Shown here piece by piece: positions 49,783 to 60,047 of a stretch of DNA of 64,000 nt; position 1 is the stretch's first letter; every line of letters begins with the position of its first letter. Position numbers and translations under genes: made by a program. This stretch comes from Ichthyophis bannanicus (taxonomy: Eukaryota > Chordata > Amphibia > Gymnophiona > Ichthyophiidae). Location of the stretch: assembly GCA_033557465.1 (NCBI GenBank), contig JAWIIG010000039.1:868001-932000 (forward strand). The letters are read 5' to 3'. Below the pieces are notes generated by a model. The model saw only the letters and a list, made by a program, of their open reading frames with translations, was not told where the DNA came from and did no database searches.

Positions 49783-52712
49783 ATGGTTCGGAAGAATGTA
49801 TCTTTGAAGGATACTACCAAAAGCAGAGAGGTTCCACAAAAGAGTAAAGTAACCCAAATGCCCTCAAGTATGGATCAGACAGAGCTAAAAGATCCCAAAT
49901 TACCCATGTCCTGTAATATGAATAAAATACATTCTCTAAAATGCTTGTATGCAAATGCTAGAAGTCTAAAAAATAAGATGGGAGAGTTAGAATATATAGC
50001 ACTAAATAAGAGGTTTGATATGATTGGAATATAAGAGACATGGTGGAAGGAGGACAACCAGTGGGACACTGTGATACCTGGGTACAAATTATATCGTAAT
50101 GATAGAGCTGATCAAATTGGTGGAGGGGTTGCTCTCTATGTTAGAGAGGGCATTGAGTCAGAAAGGATTAAAGTTTTGCAGGAAACAAAATCTGCTGTAG
50201 AATCTATATGGATTGAAATTCCATGTAAAAGGGGAAAGGCAATGGCAGTGGGGGTGTACTATCGAGCGCTTGGCCAGAATGACCAAATGGATGATAAAAT
50301 GCTCAAAGAAATCAAGGAAGCTAACAAAAGTTACAGCGCAGTAATAATAATGGGTGATTCCAACTACCCTGGTATCGACTGGGTCAGTGTCATGTCAGGA
50401 CATGCTAGGGAGATAAAGTTCCTAGATGAAATAAATGACTGCTTCTTGGAGCAGCTGGTTAATGAACCGACCAGAGGGGAAGCCATATTAGACCTAATCC
50501 TTAGTGGAACACCAGATCTAGTGCAAGAGATAAGGTTGTTGGGGCCACTTGGCAATAGTGATCATAGCATGATTGCCTTTGATTTAATTAGTGGAGGAGG
50601 GATAGTAAGGAAATCCACAGTACTACCTTTTAACTTTCGAAAGGGAGACTATGATAAAATGAGGAAAACAGTTAAGAAAAAACTAAAAGGAGCAGTTGCA
50701 AAGGTTAAAGACGTACATCAGGCTTGGCTGTTGTTGAAAAATACTATCTTGGAAGCCCAGACCAGCTGTATTCCACGCTTTAAGAAAAGTGGAAGGAAGT
50801 CCAAAAAACTGCCAGCATGGTTTAAAGGTGAGGTCAGAGAGGCTGTTGTTGCCAAAAAAGCATCTTTCAGGAAATGGAAAAAAAGAGCCAAACGACGAAA
50901 CCTGGAAACAGCACAAGCACTGGCAAGTCAAATGCAAGGCATTGATAAGACAGGCAAAGGGAGAATTTGAGAGGAAGCTTGCTGCGGAAGCAAAAACGCA
51001 AAGTAAAGACCTTTTCAAGTACATTCGTAGCAAAAAACCTCTGAGAGAGTCAGTTGGTCCATTAGATGATAAAGGGGTTAAAGGAGCACTAAGAGGCGAC
51101 AAGGCGATAGCGGAGAGACTGAATGAATTCTTTGCTTCAGTCTTTACTGAAGAAGATGTAGGGATGTTACCCATGACTGAAGTGGTATTTAAAGATGCGG
51201 AAGAATTGAAGGAAATATCGATAGATCGGGAAGATGTATTACAACTATTAGATAAGCTGAAGAGTAGCAAATCACCTGGGCCGGATGGTATACATCCAAG
51301 GGTGTTGAAAGAACTGAAATACAAGATTGCAGACCTGCTATTAGTAATCTGTGAACTATCATTAAAATCATCTCTAATACCTGAAGATTGGAGGATCACC
51401 AATGTAACACCAATTTTTAAAAAGGGTTCCAGGGGTGATCCGGGAAACTACAGACCGGTGAGCCTGACATCAGTACCGGGAAAAATGGTAGAAAACCATC
51501 ATAAAGAATAAAATTACTCAGCATGTAGATAGTCATGACCTAATGGGAGACAGCCAACATGGCTTTAGACAAGGAAGATCTTGTCTTACTAATCTGTTAT
51601 GTTTTATTGAAGGAGTGAATAATCAGGTGGACAAAGGTGAGTCGGTTGATATTGTGTATCTGGACTTTCAGAAAGCCTTTGACAAGGTCCCTCATGAGAG
51701 ACTTTTGGCAAAACTAAAGAGTCATGGGATAGGAGGCAGTGTACTATTGTGGATTAGGAACTGGTTAAAAGATAGAAAGCAGAGGGTAGGGCTAAATGGC
51801 CAATTTTCCCAATGGAGAAAGGTGAATAGTGGTGTACCCCAGGGATCTGTACTGGGTCCGCTGCTTTTTGACATATTCATAAATGACCTGGAAAGTGGAA
51901 TAACGAGTGAGGTTATCAAATTTGCAGATGTCACAAAACTATTTAAAGTTGTTAAAACCCAAGAGGATTGTGGAAAATTGCAAGAGGCATCAAAATGGCA
52001 GATGAAATTTAATGTGGACAAGTGCAAGGTTATGCACCTAGGGAAGAACAACCCAAACTATGGTTACACGATGCAAGGTTCCACATTAGGAACCACCACC
52101 CTGGAAAAAGATTTAGGCGTCATTGTGGATACCATGTTAAAACCCTCGGCCCAGTGTGCAGCAGCGGCCAAGAGAGCAAATAGAATGCTAGGTATGATAA
52201 GGAAAGGAATGGAAAATAAAACAAAAGATATTATAATGCCTCTATATCGTTCTATGGTGAGACCGCACCTTGAATATTGTGTGCAATTCTGGTCGCCGTA
52301 TCTTAAAAAGGATATAGCGATTTTAGAAAAGGTTCAGAGAAGAGCCACTAAAATTGTAAAGGGGATGGAAGGATACTCCTACGAAGAAAGGCTAAAAAGG
52401 TTAGGGCTCTTTAACCTGGAAAAGAGACGGCTGAGGGGAGATATGATAGAAGTCTATAAATTAATGAACGGAGTGGAACCGGTAAACGTAGATCGATTGT
52501 TCACCTTATCAGAATATAGAAAGACTAGGGGACATGCAATGAAGCTACAGGGTAAACTATTTAAGACTAATAAAAGAAAATATTTTTTCACTCAACGTGT
52601 AATCAAACTCTGGAATTTGTTACCGGAGGATGTAGTAAAGGCTGTTAGTGTAGCTGGGTTTAAAAAAGGTTTGGACAAGTTCCTGGAGGAAAGGTCCATA
52701 AACCATTATTAA
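49783..52712 (+). pseudogene. CR1-D ORF2 (endonuclease-RT), broken
   Basis: The start is MVRKNVSLKD at 49783. A TAA near 50032-50034 (GGAATATAAGAG for GGAATATCAGAG) falls at the Glu motif. The endonuclease continues at 50071-50970. An extra A near 50885 shifts the frame to 50789-51511, another near 51494 shifts it again, and the RT palm and C-terminus are open in 51543-52712: YLDFQKAFDKVPH, GVPQGSVLGPLLF and FADVTKL. Motif C has lost its second Asp (FADV instead of FADD), and nine codons are missing after CGKLQE. Clearly inactive. Confidence 0.85.
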
Positions 52713-52878
52713 GAAGGGACCCAGGATATCAATGCTTGAACCAGTACAAGCATTGTGGAACCTGTGTCCCTTGGGGAAACTGCTAGGTACATATGATGTA
52801 GATTGGCTACTGTTGGAAACAGAATACTGGGCTTGATGGACCTTGGTCTGACCCAGTATGGCATATCTTATGTTCTTA

Positions 52879-53494
52879 AGATAGGCCCTTGTCTGTCTGG
52901 TATCCAGCAGAGCTCCTATAAACTCTAGAGACTGAGTGGGAGCTAGGTTGGATTTTGGGAAGTTTATGATAAGTCCCAAATACTGAAGGATACGCATTGT
53001 GCGAGATAGAGAAATCCTGGCCTCTGGCTCTGATGGGGCTCGAAATGAGGCAGTCATCTAAGGGAAGACGAATATTCCCAGGGTGTGAAGAAATGCTGCC
53101 ACCACAGCCATGCATTTTGTAAACACCCTTGGTGCCGAGGCCAGGCCAAAAGGAAGAACTCTGTATTGGTAGTGCTTCCCTTGAAATAGAAAGCGAAGAA
53201 ACGTTTGGTGAGTTTGATGGATGAGAACATGAGTGTATGCATCCTTGAGATCTAGAGAACAAAGCCAATCCTGACTCTGAAGGTATGGCAGCAGAGAGTT
53301 TCCCAGAGAAATCATTTTGAACTTCTCCTTGAACAGGAATTTGTTCAATTCTCTGAGGTCCAAAATGGGTCTGTGTCCTCCTGTTTTCTTTGGGATAAGG
53401 AAATAGGGGGAGTAGAACCCTGTACCCTGTTGGGAAATGGGTACTTCTTCTATTACCCCCTGGGCAAGAAGTAAAGTGACCTCTTCTTTCACCA
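52879..53494 (-). pseudogene. DIRS-3 reverse transcriptase core
   Basis: It encodes the RT of DIRS-3: YFLIPKKTGGHRPILDLREL, WLCSLDLKDAYTHVLIH (motif A), RVLPFGLASAPRVFTK (motif B). A frameshift near 53055 then puts motif C (PLDDCLI, normally YLDDWLI) and LGLIINFPKSNL in other frames. At its N-terminus the frame is fused directly to gag (LVKEE to VTLLLAQGVIEEVP) at about 53494. The segment between gag and RT seen in DIRS-4 is missing. Confidence 0.75.
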
Positions 53495-54721
53495 ACTTAT
53501 CCAAGTCATCACCAAAGAGCAAACCTCCCCTAAAGGGTAGCTTGCTAAGACGGGACTTCGACGGGCCATCCGCCGCCCAATTCCTCAACCACAGTAAACG
53601 CCGGGCAGCTACTGTGGATGCAGTACTATTAGCCAGTGCCCTGATCAAATCGTAATGAACATCAGCCAAGTAAGCTGTCCCTGACTCCAGGCGATCCAAT
53701 TCTTTCAGCTCCTCGAGATCTAAATGAGGAGACTGACGTAACCGCTGAGCCCAACGTAGAGCAGCACTGGCTACCCAGGCCCCACAGATGGACGCCTGCA
53801 GCGACATAGAATCTGCCTCAAAAACCTGCTTGAGCAAACCGTCCACCTTACGGTCCTGATTATCCTTCAAGGCCGCACTGCCTTCCACCGGAATGGTGGT
53901 CTTCTTTGTAACCGCCGAAACCACCGCTCCTTATCCTTATCGGCAAGGGGATATAATCTCTTCAAGGTCCGCAAGCCCCTCAGGCCCGCTTCCGGCTTGT
54001 CCCACTCATCTTGAATCATTTTGTCCACCACTTTGTGTACTGGAAACACCACCTGAGTCTGTCGGACTGCCTGGATAACCGGGTCCTCCAGCTCCTCCTC
54101 CACCGCTACCTGTGGTGCGAGATGCAACATCTGCAACGTTTCCGAGATCAAGGCAGCCAACTCCTCTCTACGAAAGACCCTAACTATCATAGCTTGATCT
54201 TCAGGTTCAGGAATCTCCCCTTCTTCGAGATCTTGGGTACCCTCTTCCGGATCCCAGTCCGGGACGGAAACCTCAGGCCAAGATACCTCAGGCAGCGCAG
54301 GGTCCCTGGTTCTCGCCTGCTTAGTCACCGAAGGATCCTCACCCAAATCTTCTGCGGCCTCTAGCTGCGGAAAGGGCGACGCTAGCGACGCAGGGCCCAC
54401 TGCTGCCCCCTGTCGCTTTAGGCAAAAGGCCTGATGCATGAGCAGCACAAACTCCGGACTAAATTCACCGAGGGCCGGCGACGGTATGGGTAGGGAGAGT
54501 CCAGAAGGCCCTGGCAACTCCTCTACTGGGGCCTCTTGTGACACAGAGCGTGGGGACACAGCCCGGCCATCAGCAGGCGCTCCCCGCGTCTCAGTGGACT
54601 CCTGCAGATCCATCTGCTGTTCCACAGCAGATGATAGCGTTGTACAACCCCGACAAACGCCAGTATCCGCCACCGTCCCTCTTCTGACGCCACACACAAG
54701 ACACTGGGGTCTGGCCGCCAT
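53495..54721 (-). pseudogene. DIRS-3 gag-like protein, one frameshift
   Basis: The ATG at 54719-54721 opens MAARPQCLVCG with the C-x2-C-x12-C-x2-C motif (CLVCG ... VCRGC). The acidic middle contains DLEEGEIPEPEDQAMIVRVF. A frameshift near 53915 moves the reading to the frame with KKTTIPVEGSAALKDNQDRK, SLQASICGAWVASAALRW and KSRLSKLPFRGGLLFGDDL. All these blocks are close to DIRS-4 gag and unlike DIRS-2 gag. Confidence 0.8.
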
Positions 54722-55599
54722 AAGGTCAACTAGCCCAGGCCGCAGGGCCCAACTGCCTTTTTTTTTTTTTTTTTTAAATATAACAGATTACTTGAAGAGG
54801 GACCTCTGCTATGTACCTTATATATATATATAATTTTTTTTTTTTTTAAACAGACTATCAGCACCAGGAGAAAAAATTCCTGTCAGCCAGCTGCCCCCCC
54901 CCCCTTCTTGTGGGAAACTGAAGGAAGAGGAGACAACAATGAAGGAGACCCCTAAAACTAAAATTAAGCAACCCCAAAATAAAAGCAACAAAAAGCAAAT
55001 AAAGAAAAACAAAGGAAAATGGGCCCCCGAAGCTGACTGTCCTGCTACCCACAGCTGCACGGCCGGCGGCTCTCCTACACGCGGTCTCTCCCGCGACTCA
55101 GAAAATGGCCACCGAGAGACGCCGCGCCGGCAAGAAAAGGGCGCCAAACACACCGCGTGAAGCCTCCCTGAATGGAAGACGTTCCCCTGCAGTCAAACAG
55201 GCCGAAGCCGACAAAAGGCTTACCGGCGTTCCCCGCAGCTGCCCGGACAAAACCGGACCTGCAGGAAACTTACCGCACCGGCCTGAAAGTTCCCCGACGG
55301 CTGCTGCAGCTGATAGGGGAGCCGCGGCAATGCCGACGAACAGAAAAATGCCGCCGAGGTCAAAAGAGGCGCTCCCCCGAAAGTCCTGGGGGAGAGACCT
55401 CCTTGCTCCAAGGGGGGGGGAACTCAAAATTCCTGAGCCCGAACCCCCAAAAGACTTCTTATGCCAAGGCAAGGAGCAAAAGAGCCGGACTAAGCAGAGG
55501 TGCTTTCCCTGTTTGACTTTATTTTTATATTTTTTTAAAGAGATAGTACCCAAAGAATAATAATGTTAATAATGAATTTAACCCTAGCTACACTATACC
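54722..55599 (-). other. DIRS-3 5' leader
   Basis: The interval between gag and the right end contains two long A/T homopolymer runs (54757-54776 and 54833-54847), a C run and a GC-rich part from 55020 to 55430. Frames are open on both strands in the GC-rich part and are mutually exclusive; none has recognisable content. Confidence 0.5.
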
Positions 55600-55832
55600 A
55601 ACAGCTCCTTATCCATTCTTCCAGAGAGCCCTGCTACAAGGCTCGTCAAGTCCTCCTGCTGCGTGGAGACTGGTAACACTGGGATGGAAGGCGGAGTACA
55701 GCAGGCTATATCCAGTGATGTCATCAGTTTTGACATACCAGTCTCCAAGCTGCAGGAGGAGATTGACAACCCAGAAGTAGAGGACTGCACTGGAGGAACG
55801 ATAAGGAAGTGCTGTTTGAAGTCCCTGTGTTT
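55600..55832. repeat. Right-end module of DIRS-3, DIRS-4-like
   Basis: GTGGAGACTGGTAACACTGG and ACCAGTCTCCAAGCTGCAGG form an internal palindrome, followed by the terminal AGTAGAGGACTGCACTGGAG. The same design is found at 62110-62283 and 62431-62588. Confidence 0.65.
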
Positions 55833-56379
55833 TGTTAATTGGGGAGGTGCCCTATAAAGCAAGGCTGTTCACTAGGGGTGGGTGGGAGCTGGGGGAGTAA
55901 GGAGGGAACTAACTCCTCATTAGGTGTCAGCAGCTCACAAGAGCTGAGAAAGTTACTAAAGCAGAGTTTTAAACCTACCCCACTAAAGAAAATATTTCTC
56001 CTTTTAACCTAAAAGCACCAAAAAGAATGTAACTTTGTTTTAAAAAAGTACCAAAACCCTTTTAAGAGCTCCCAGTCAGAGAGCTAGCAATTTAACCCCC
56101 CCCCCCCCACAAATTCTTACCTTTGTTTGAAATGTATAGCCCCTGTTAGGAATGCCTCAACAATGCAGGGCTCTGAAGTCTTTTATGCAGGCCTCAGCTG
56201 CTCTCAGCTTTTTCACAGGCTAATCAGGTTGATACAATAACAGCATCTATGGGTACCAGTCTGTCAACAATAAGCCGCCTGACTGAAGACCGAACACAAT
56301 TTAGGATAGCTATCCAGAGGGTCGCCATGAGTCGACTCCGACTCAACGGCACTTAACAACAACAAATCAGGTCCACTAA
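55833..56379. other. Interval between DIRS-3 and DIRS-4
   Basis: Contains a 160-bp segment (55908-56070, CATTAGGTGTCAGCAGCTCA onward) that is repeated right of DIRS-4 at 62289-62430. It also contains a C run and an RTE-like 3' end (56319-56365: GGGTCGCCATGAGTCGACTC, then ACTTAACAACAACAA). No gene. Confidence 0.55.
56319..56365 (+). mobile_element. RTE-type LINE or SINE 3' end
   Basis: GGGTCGCCATGAGTCG then CGACTCAACGGCACTTAACA followed by (CAA)n matches the 3' ends of RTE LINEs and SINEs that use their machinery. The 5' boundary is not defined. Confidence 0.55.
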
Positions 56380-56530
56380 ATGGAAATTACACTAACCTGG
56401 TAATTGTAGTTCCTGGAGGGTCCAGTTTAGTCCTCCACAATCGGGTAGTGCTCCTCCTCCTGCAGCCTGGAGACTGGACCAATCAAATCTTCTGTAGTAT
56501 ATATGCAGACGGAGCTCCCAGAAGCCCCAG
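56380..56530. repeat. Left terminal inverted repeat of DIRS-4
   Basis: ACCTGGTAATTGTAGTTCCT, then GTTTAGTCCTCCACAATCGG and CAGACGGAGCTCCCAGAAGC: complementary to 62155-62275. Confidence 0.85.
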
Positions 56531-56815
56531 TGTACTAGTAACAAAGCATACTTAACGAAGCAACACATTAGATTAATATAAAAAAATGCATATTTAAAGA
56601 ACAAACTCGCTCCCCCCAAGAAAATATCCAACCCCCTCCCCAAACGAGGAAGTCAGAACACTGCATTGCGCTACCAACAACGCTCCGGCAGCAAAAATAC
56701 AGCCCACAGTGAGAAATCTTATACGAGCTGACTGAAAATCGAAGAAAGGGAAGAGCCATGGCAAAAAGCGCGGTCGCAAAAAAGGGTCGAACGGAAAGGA
56801 GGAACCGTCTTATTA

Positions 56816-58027
56816 TCAACCGTTCGGAAAAGCGCGCCGCACTACATTAGCAGATAGTCGGGAGGGAAGGAGGACTAAACTGGACCCTCCAGGAACTACA
56901 ATTACCAGGTTAGTGTAATTTCCATTTCCTGTTCGGTATTCCAGTTTAGTCCTCCACAATCGGGATGTAACAGAGCAGTCAAGACCGGGCGGGACCTTGC
57001 CATCCGGCGCGCGCAGAACCGCCGAACCAAAACAGGAATCCCGAGCTGCTGACACATCCAGCCGATAGTGTTTACTGAAAGCATGCAAAGACGACCAAGT
57101 GGCCGCCTTACAGATGTCTGCTGGCGGAACTAGGCTATACTGCGCCCAAGAGGTCGCCTGCGCCCTAGTGGAATGTGCTCGGATCCCCTCCGGAATAGGC
57201 CGCTGCTGCAACAGATACGCGGACGCGATCGCGTCTTTGAGCCATCTTGCAATGGAGGCCTTAGCCGCCGCGTCCCCTTTACGTGCACCACCGAAAAGCA
57301 CAAATAGGCGGTCAGTCTTCCGAAAAGATTCGGTAACCTTCAAATAACGACGAAGCGCACGACCCACATCGAGACGATGAAGATCCTTGTCCGCCGTCGC
57401 GACAGAGTGCGAAGGAAGAACTGGAAGAAACACTGCTTGATTCACGTGAAAAGGAGAAACCACCTTTGGAAAAAAGTTGGGAACCGGACGGAGAACCACC
57501 CGATCCGGAGAAAAAGACAAAAAAGGTTCTCGGCAGGACAACGCATGTAGATCCGAAATACGCCGCGCCGAACAGATGGCTACAAGAAAAACCGTCTTCA
57601 GCGTGAGATCTTTCAGGGACGCCCTACTCAGAGGCTCAAAAGGTTCACGAACCAGGGCCCGCAGCACTAAATTCAAGTCCCACGGAGGAACGAAAATCCT
57701 GTGGGAGGGTCGCAAATGAAAAACAGCTGTAAGAAAACGACGTACGTCCGGATGAGAACCGAGGAGACGGCCTAAAACTTTGCCTCGAAAATAAGAGATA
57801 GCCGCCAACTGGACTTTCAGGGAACTAGCTGCAAGGCCCTTATCAAAACCATCCTGAAGAAAACTTAAAACGACGGACACGGAAACCGTCGCTGCACGGA
57901 CTCCACGCCGTGAGCACCAGTCTTCCCGAGCCCTCTCAATGGCCAAACCGTAAGCGAGAATCGATCCACTTGGGGCATCCGCAAGGGCCCCTGAAGAAGA
58001 AGATCTGGCAGCGCGGGCAAGAGCCAA
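56816..58027 (-). CDS. DIRS-4 tyrosine recombinase
   Basis: 403 codons, open. The N-terminal half is a SAM-like core-binding domain (SYFRGKVLGRLLGSHPDVRR). The conserved PPWDLNLVLRALVREPFEPL precedes ICSARRISDLHAL, with the first catalytic Arg. The HxxR box is AHSTRAQATSWA, and a Tyr in FSKHYRLDVSA is the likely nucleophile. DIRS elements use this enzyme instead of an integrase to insert circular cDNA, so they leave no target duplication of note. It overlaps the end of pol by about 90 bp. The exact start codon is uncertain. No disabling change is visible. Confidence 0.9.
   Translation of the reverse strand: MALARAARSSSSGALADAPSGSILAYGLAIERAREDWCSRRGVRAATVSVSVVLSFLQDGFDKGLAASSLKVQLAAISYFRGKVLGRLLGSHPDVRRFLTAVFHLRPSHRIFVPPWDLNLVLRALVREPFEPLSRASLKDLTLKTVFLVAICSARRISDLHALSCREPFLSFSPDRVVLRPVPNFFPKVVSPFHVNQAVFLPVLPSHSVATADKDLHRLDVGRALRRYLKVTESFRKTDRLFVLFGGARKGDAAAKASIARWLKDAIASAYLLQQRPIPEGIRAHSTRAQATSWAQYSLVPPADICKAATWSSLHAFSKHYRLDVSAARDSCFGSAVLRAPDGKVPPGLDCSVTSRLWRTKLEYRTGNGNYTNLVIVVPGGSSLVLLPSRLSANVVRRAFPNG
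56874..56975. repeat. Internal complementary region of DIRS-4
   Basis: Complement of the left terminus (GGAACTACAATTACCAGGTT) joined through TTTCCATTTCCTG to the complement of the right terminus (GTTTAGTCCTCCACAATCGG). It overlaps the recombinase gene end region. Confidence 0.85.
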
Positions 58028-60047
58028 GGAACGCCGTCGCGCAGCCGGACCAGGTCGGCATACCAGGGCCTCCGGGCCAATCCGGGGCCACCAGTAACAC
58101 TCGACCCTGATGGCCCTCGATGCGCTGAACGACCCGGCCGATCAGAGCCCACGGAGGAAAGACATAAAGAAGACCAGACGTTGGCCACGGCTGAATGAGA
58201 GCGTCGAGCCCCTCGGACATGCGCTCCCTCCGCCTGCTGAAGAAGCGTCCCGTCCTGGCCGACTGAAATGTCGCCATGAGATCCATGATGGGCGGACCCC
58301 ACCGATGAACTATTTGCGCGTAAACTTGTGGGTTTAGCTCCCACTCTCCGGGGTCCACCCGCACTCTGCTGAGAAAATCTGCCTGAACATTGTCTGCGCC
58401 TGCAATATGCGCTGCCGAGATGGCCGGAAGACGAGTCTGCACCCAATTGAACAAGGCCGTCGCTTCCGATGCCAGGGCTATGCTGCCGGTGCCCCCTTGT
58501 CGATTGATGTAAGCTACGGTGGTCGCATTGTCCGAGAGGACTCGCACCGGCCGGCCGAGAACTAGGGCTTCGAGGGCCAATAGGGCTAGTCGCACCGCCC
58601 GTAATTCGAGACGGTTGATCGACCAAGAAGCCTCCAGGGGAGACCATTCCCCCTGAGCGAAGCGTGTCTCGCAGTGAGCACCCCAGCCGGTCAAGCTGGC
58701 ATCCGTTGTGAACGGAACCCAAAGTGGAGGCTCCAAGGGAATCCCCCGCGTCAGGTTCTCGGAGGAGAGCCACCACCGGAGCGATCGGCGAACCGCCTTT
58801 GGGCAAGGCAATCTCTTGTTCAACGAGTCGAACTGGTTGGACCAACGGCGCAGCAGAGCACTCTGTAGCGGACGCATGTGGAAACGCGCCCAAGGCACCA
58901 CCTCCAAGGTCGCCGCCATCGTACCGAGGAGCCGCAGGTACCACCACGCGGACGGAGCGGGCATCCCCCTGAAGAGGCGGACAAGAGACCGCAACGCCAG
59001 AATGCGGCGCTCCGGCAGGCACACCAAGCCCCGTGCTGTGTCGAAGCGCACTCCCAGATACTCGAGATCCTGAGTCGGGCACAGACAACTCTTGCATTCG
59101 TTCACCACCCAGCCGAGGGACCGCAGCAGAGCTACCACCCTGCTCGTGACTTGCACACACTCCTGACTGGACTTTGCTTGAATCAACCAGTCGTCGAGAT
59201 ACGGATGGACGAGGATGCCCTCCTTGCGCAAGGCCGCCGCGACCACTACCATCACCTTTGTGAAGGTGCGGGGAGCCGTGGCGAGACCGAACGGCATGGC
59301 CCGAAATTGGAAGTGGCCCCACGGAAGAGCGAAGCGGAGAAACCTTTGATGAGACGGCCGGATGGGAATGTGCAGATAGGCCTCGGAGAGATCGAGTGAT
59401 GTTAAAAACTCCCCTTGACGTACCGCGACAATGACAGACCGCAGGGTCTCCATACGGAAGTGCGGCACCCTGAGAGCGCGATTCACGCCTTTGAGGTCTA
59501 AGATCGGACGAAGAGAACCGCCCTTTTTGGGAACCACAAAATAGATGGAGTAGCGACCGGCGCCTCTTTCCAAAGGAGGGACCGGAACTACTGCACCCAA
59601 GGAGAGTAGCCGATCGAGAGTCACGCGGATGTCCCGCGTCTTTTGTTCTCCCTTGCTGGGTGACATAACAAAAGAATCTCGAAGTGGGTAGGCAAACTCC
59701 AGCGCATAACCCTCTTTGATAATCTGCAGCACCCACTGATCTGACGTAATTTGGGCCCAAGAAGGAAGAAAGTTGCGCAAACGACCCCCGATAACCGGGC
59801 CTCCCTCTAGAGCCCGCCTCGCTTCATTGTGGCTTGCGACTAAAGGAAGAGGCCGAGGAAGAGGCGGCTCCGGAGAAGCCTCTTCCTGCTCCTCTGAAAC
59901 CACGAAATCCTTGATGACGGGTCGCGAAGCGACCGCGCTGCGATGTCCAAAGTCGGGAGGAACGAAACCTGCGAAAATCCCGAAACTGACCGCGCGCCGA
60001 GGTCGACGACCTGTTGAGCTTAGGCTTATCCTCCAGCAGCCGTCCAC
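57936..60047 (-). CDS. DIRS-4 pol: reverse transcriptase, RNase H, methyltransferase-like domain
   Basis: 703 codons, open. RT: YFVVPKKGGSLRPILDLKGV, FLTSLDLSEAYLHIPI (motif A Asp), RAMPFGLATAPRTFTK (motif B) and HPYLDDWLI (motif C YLDD). RNase H: FTTDASLTGWGAH, LELRAVRLALLAL, LSDNATTVAYINRQGGTGS. The C-terminal DIRS methyltransferase-like domain has IMDLMATFQSARTGRFFS, LYVFPPWALIGRV and LLVAPDWPGGP. The start overlaps gag by about 220 bp in another frame, so it is probably expressed by frameshifting or internal initiation. All catalytic motifs are intact. Confidence 0.9.
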   Translation of the reverse strand: MDGCWRISLSSTGRRPRRAVSFGIFAGFVPPDFGHRSAVASRPVIKDFVVSEEQEEASPEPPLPRPLPLVASHNEARRALEGGPVIGGRLRNFLPSWAQITSDQWVLQIIKEGYALEFAYPLRDSFVMSPSKGEQKTRDIRVTLDRLLSLGAVVPVPPLERGAGRYSIYFVVPKKGGSLRPILDLKGVNRALRVPHFRMETLRSVIVAVRQGEFLTSLDLSEAYLHIPIRPSHQRFLRFALPWGHFQFRAMPFGLATAPRTFTKVMVVVAAALRKEGILVHPYLDDWLIQAKSSQECVQVTSRVVALLRSLGWVVNECKSCLCPTQDLEYLGVRFDTARGLVCLPERRILALRSLVRLFRGMPAPSAWWYLRLLGTMAATLEVVPWARFHMRPLQSALLRRWSNQFDSLNKRLPCPKAVRRSLRWWLSSENLTRGIPLEPPLWVPFTTDASLTGWGAHCETRFAQGEWSPLEASWSINRLELRAVRLALLALEALVLGRPVRVLSDNATTVAYINRQGGTGSIALASEATALFNWVQTRLPAISAAHIAGADNVQADFLSRVRVDPGEWELNPQVYAQIVHRWGPPIMDLMATFQSARTGRFFSRRRERMSEGLDALIQPWPTSGLLYVFPPWALIGRVVQRIEGHQGRVLLVAPDWPGGPGMPTWSGCATAFLGSCPRCQIFFFRGPCGCPKWIDSRLRFGH

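Larger units (their letters stand above)
46629..52878 (+). mobile_element. CR1-D: full-length CR1 LINE inserted in DIRS-3
   Basis: It starts GAAGGACTAGAAAAAGGG and ends CTTATGTTCTTA. Its 5' UTR is split by LTR-beta (46685-48181). ORF1 and ORF2 follow with several breaks. No clear target duplication is seen; a small deletion of the DIRS target is likely. Confidence 0.85.
37622..55832 (-). mobile_element. DIRS-3: DIRS-type retrotransposon with mismatched ends, split by a Penelope-like element and CR1-D
   Basis: Order on the minus strand: right end and leader (55832-54722), gag (54721 to about 53495), RT (53494-52879), CR1-D, RT end and RNase H/methyltransferase (46628-45766), recombinase N-part, the Penelope-like element, recombinase C-part, internal complementary region and left terminus. 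The left terminus (GCATAGTTACTCACCTGTAA) belongs to the DIRS-2 family. The right end (55600-55832) resembles DIRS-4, and the terminus predicted by the internal region is absent. Confidence 0.65.

Noticed and set aside
55098..55560. Overlapping 151-codon frames on opposite strands in the DIRS-3 leader
   Set aside because: They are mutual shadows in a GC-rich leader with no recognisable domain and no equivalent in the DIRS-4 leader.
57865..59760. 631-codon minus-strand open frame overlapping DIRS-4 pol
   Set aside because: It is the alternative frame of the same strand across a GC-rich pol gene, has no motifs, and the RT and RNase H motifs are all in 57936-60047.
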